Part shown: one piece after another, positions 22,379-23,755 of the stretch
Layout of the letters: every line of letters begins with the position of its first letter
Numbering within the stretch: the stretch's first letter is position 1
Origin: Eubacteriales bacterium
GTDB taxonomy: Bacteria > Bacillota > Clostridia > Lachnospirales > Lachnospiraceae
Reading direction: 5' to 3'
DNA length: 23,755 bases
Assembly: GCA_030536565.1 (NCBI GenBank)
Contig: JAUNPT010000013.1
Location: 1-23,755 of the forward strand
Notes under the pieces: model-generated
Database searches by the model: none
Told to the model about the DNA's origin: nothing
What the model saw: the letters and a program-made list of their open reading frames with translations, nothing else
Translations under genes and position numbers: made by a program

Positions 22379-23533
22379 TTATTTTGAAATGTGGTCACGA
22401 ACAGCTTTGCTTACAACATCAGCTACACGTGGGTCAAAAGCTTCAGGCAAAATGTTTACGTCGCTTACTTCAGAATCAGGAATAAGGTTAGCAATTGCAA
22501 GAGCAGCAGCCAGTTTCATTTCTTCTGTAATCTGAGGTGCACGTCCTTCAAGAGCACCTTTAAAGATGCCTGGGAATGCGATTACATTGTTAACCTGGTT
22601 AGGGAAGTCAGAACGCCCTGTACCTACAACTCTTGCGCCTGCAGCCTTAGCTGCATCTGGCATAATTTCAGGAACTGGGTTAGCCATTGCAAATATAATG
22701 GCATCCTTGTTCATAGATTTAACCATGTCAGCTGTAACTATATTAGGTGCAGAAACACCGACGAATACATCGGCACCTTTTAAAGCGTCAGCTAAAGAGC
22801 CTGTTTTGTGTTCCAGATTTGTAACATCCATCATAGATTCCTGCATCCAGTTAAGGCCCTGTGCACCCTTAGAGAGGATTCCGGATTTGTCGCACATGCA
22901 GACGTGCTTAAAGCCATATGTAAGAAGAAGCTTTGTGATGGCAACTCCAGCAGAGCCAGCTCCGTTAACAACAACCTGACAGTCCTCCTTTGTTTTGCCA
23001 GTAACTTTCAATCCGTTGATAATACCTGCAAGAACAACAATGGCTGTACCATGCTGGTCGTCATGGAATACCGGGATATCAAGAAGCTCTTTTAATCTTG
23101 ATTCTACTTCAAAGCATCTAGGTGCGGCAATATCTTCAAGATTAATTCCGCCAAATGCAGGTGCAATATTTACTACTGTTTTAATGATTTCTTCTGTATC
23201 CTGTGTATCCAGACAGATTGGAACAGCATTAATTCCGCCAAATTCCTTAAAGAGGACAGCCTTGCCTTCCATTACAGGCATAGCGGCATGAGCTCCGATA
23301 TTTCCAAGACCGAGCACTGCGCTGCCATCTGATACAACAGCGATTGTGTTAGATTTAATTGTGTACTTGTAGGCAGCCTCTTTATCCTGTGCGATAACCT
23401 TACAAGGTTCTGCAACACCAGGGGTGTAGGCAAGAGCCAAATCTTCTCTTGTTTTAATAGACATCTTAGGTGCTGTCTCAAATTTTCCCTTCCATTCTTC
23501 ATGGAGATGAAGTGCTTTCTCTGCATTTGTCAT
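22379..23533 (-). CDS. Malic enzyme, NAD(P)-dependent, oxaloacetate-decarboxylating
   Basis: The enzyme converts malate to pyruvate and CO2 with reduction of NAD(P). The 384-residue protein has the small bacterial form of the family: the N-terminal LAYTPGVAEPCK with the catalytic tyrosine (Tyr36), SDGSAVLGLGNIG, the metal and substrate segment FHDDQHGTA, and the Rossmann-fold VVNGAGSAGVAI. It lacks the phosphotransacetylase-like C-terminal extension of MaeB. The coenzyme choice is not clear from sequence. AAAGGATGG lies upstream of the ATG. It is the first gene of the minus-strand operon with the radical SAM and DUF4364 genes. Confidence 0.95.
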   Translation of the reverse strand: MTNAEKALHLHEEWKGKFETAPKMSIKTREDLALAYTPGVAEPCKVIAQDKEAAYKYTIKSNTIAVVSDGSAVLGLGNIGAHAAMPVMEGKAVLFKEFGGINAVPICLDTQDTEEIIKTVVNIAPAFGGINLEDIAAPRCFEVESRLKELLDIPVFHDDQHGTAIVVLAGIINGLKVTGKTKEDCQVVVNGAGSAGVAITKLLLTYGFKHVCMCDKSGILSKGAQGLNWMQESMMDVTNLEHKTGSLADALKGADVFVGVSAPNIVTADMVKSMNKDAIIFAMANPVPEIMPDAAKAAGARVVGTGRSDFPNQVNNVIAFPGIFKGALEGRAPQITEEMKLAAALAIANLIPDSEVSDVNILPEAFDPRVADVVSKAVRDHISK

Positions 23534-23631
23534 GATTACATTACCATCCTTTCATACTTAGATGTTTCAACGTCTGTACAAATAATTTATAGCAAAAAAT
23601 CTTATAAAAATTTCAACGAACATCTTACAAA

Positions 23632-23661
23632 ATAATACCACATTGAATATTATAATTTCAA
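23632..23661 (-). promoter_or_regulatory. Possible promoter of the malic enzyme operon
   Basis: Read on the minus strand, TTGAAA (23661-23656) and TATTAT (23637-23632) are 18 bases apart. A second candidate lies nearer the gene: TTGAAA at 23616-23611 and TATAAA at 23591-23586, 19 bases apart. The sequence alone does not choose between them. Confidence 0.4.
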
Positions 23662-23664
23662 CCT

Positions 23665-23692
23665 TTGACATATTTTTAAAATGTAGTATACT
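23665..23692 (+). promoter_or_regulatory. Near-consensus sigma-A promoter pointing out of the window
   Basis: TTGACA at 23665-23670 and TATACT at 23687-23692 are 16 bases apart. The transcript would read into a gene beyond the right edge; a GGAG lies at the very end of the window. Confidence 0.75.
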
Positions 23693-23755
23693 GTCTGTAT
23701 TGTTTCTAAAAGTGCATGTCAGCATTTTGTTCCCACTAAGAAGATTATTATGGAG

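Noticed and set aside
22391..23291. Several plus-strand ORFs opposite the malic enzyme gene
   Set aside because: All are shadows of the malic enzyme coding sequence, without start signals or domain resemblance.
1..23755. Mobile element, prophage, CRISPR array or defence island
   Set aside because: No transposase, integrase, regularly spaced repeats, tRNA-flanked insertion or defence gene was seen; gene content is almost entirely conserved.

Overview
The window looks like chromosomal DNA of a low-GC, spore-forming Firmicute of the class Clostridia, most likely a Lachnospiraceae relative. This rests on the AT-rich base composition and strong GGAGG-type ribosome binding sites, an alpha/beta small acid-soluble spore protein, a CwlC-like amidase, a DUF4364 protein next to a TIGR01212 radical SAM protein, a probable K+-dependent membrane pyrophosphatase, and the order tig-clpP-clpX-engB. 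Most genes are conserved housekeeping genes. No transposon, prophage, CRISPR array, tRNA or rRNA was seen.

Layout. 1-3774 (+): the tail of a glycerophosphodiester phosphodiesterase, then ptsI, hflX and a dihydrofolate reductase gene, closely spaced like an operon. 3860-5452 (+): a zinc-ribbon, single-membrane-pass protein with its own promoter, ending at a bidirectional terminator shared with the next gene. 5524-7990: a divergent pair, a leaderless amidase with a SPOR domain (-) and a leaderless protein with a SpoIID-like domain and a peptidoglycan-binding domain (+). 8054-9462 (+): the infC-rpmI-rplT translation operon, with a sigma-A promoter, an L20-leader-type attenuator and a probable AUU start codon on infC. 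9559-10605 (+): a lipoprotein built like trigger factor. 10695-11591 (-): a DegV protein. 11909-14089 (+): the membrane pyrophosphatase. 14248-15935 (+): a DJ-1 family protein and a D,D-carboxypeptidase. 16032-16235 (+): the spore protein. 16337-16810 (-): a hotdog acyl-CoA thioesterase. 17025-20886 (+): tig, clpP, clpX and engB, a protein folding and proteolysis cluster that lacks the lon gene often found between clpX and engB. 20954-23533 (-): malic enzyme, a TIGR01212 radical SAM protein and a DUF4364 protein as one operon. A near-consensus promoter at 23665-23692 points out of the right edge.

The most interesting stretch is 5524-7990. Two predicted cell-wall hydrolases without signal peptides are transcribed away from each other. 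One is an Amidase_3 plus SPOR protein like CwlC. The other appears to carry a divergent SpoIID/LytB-type lytic transglycosylase domain that retains the usual glutamate. The intergenic region holds a sigma-K-like promoter and a structured leader. This pairs the two chemistries of the SpoIID/SpoIIP machine and suggests a late-sporulation, mother-cell wall degradation module. Other points of interest are the exported trigger-factor-like lipoprotein close to the true trigger factor gene, the AUU start of infC, and helically spaced repeats upstream of the tig promoter.
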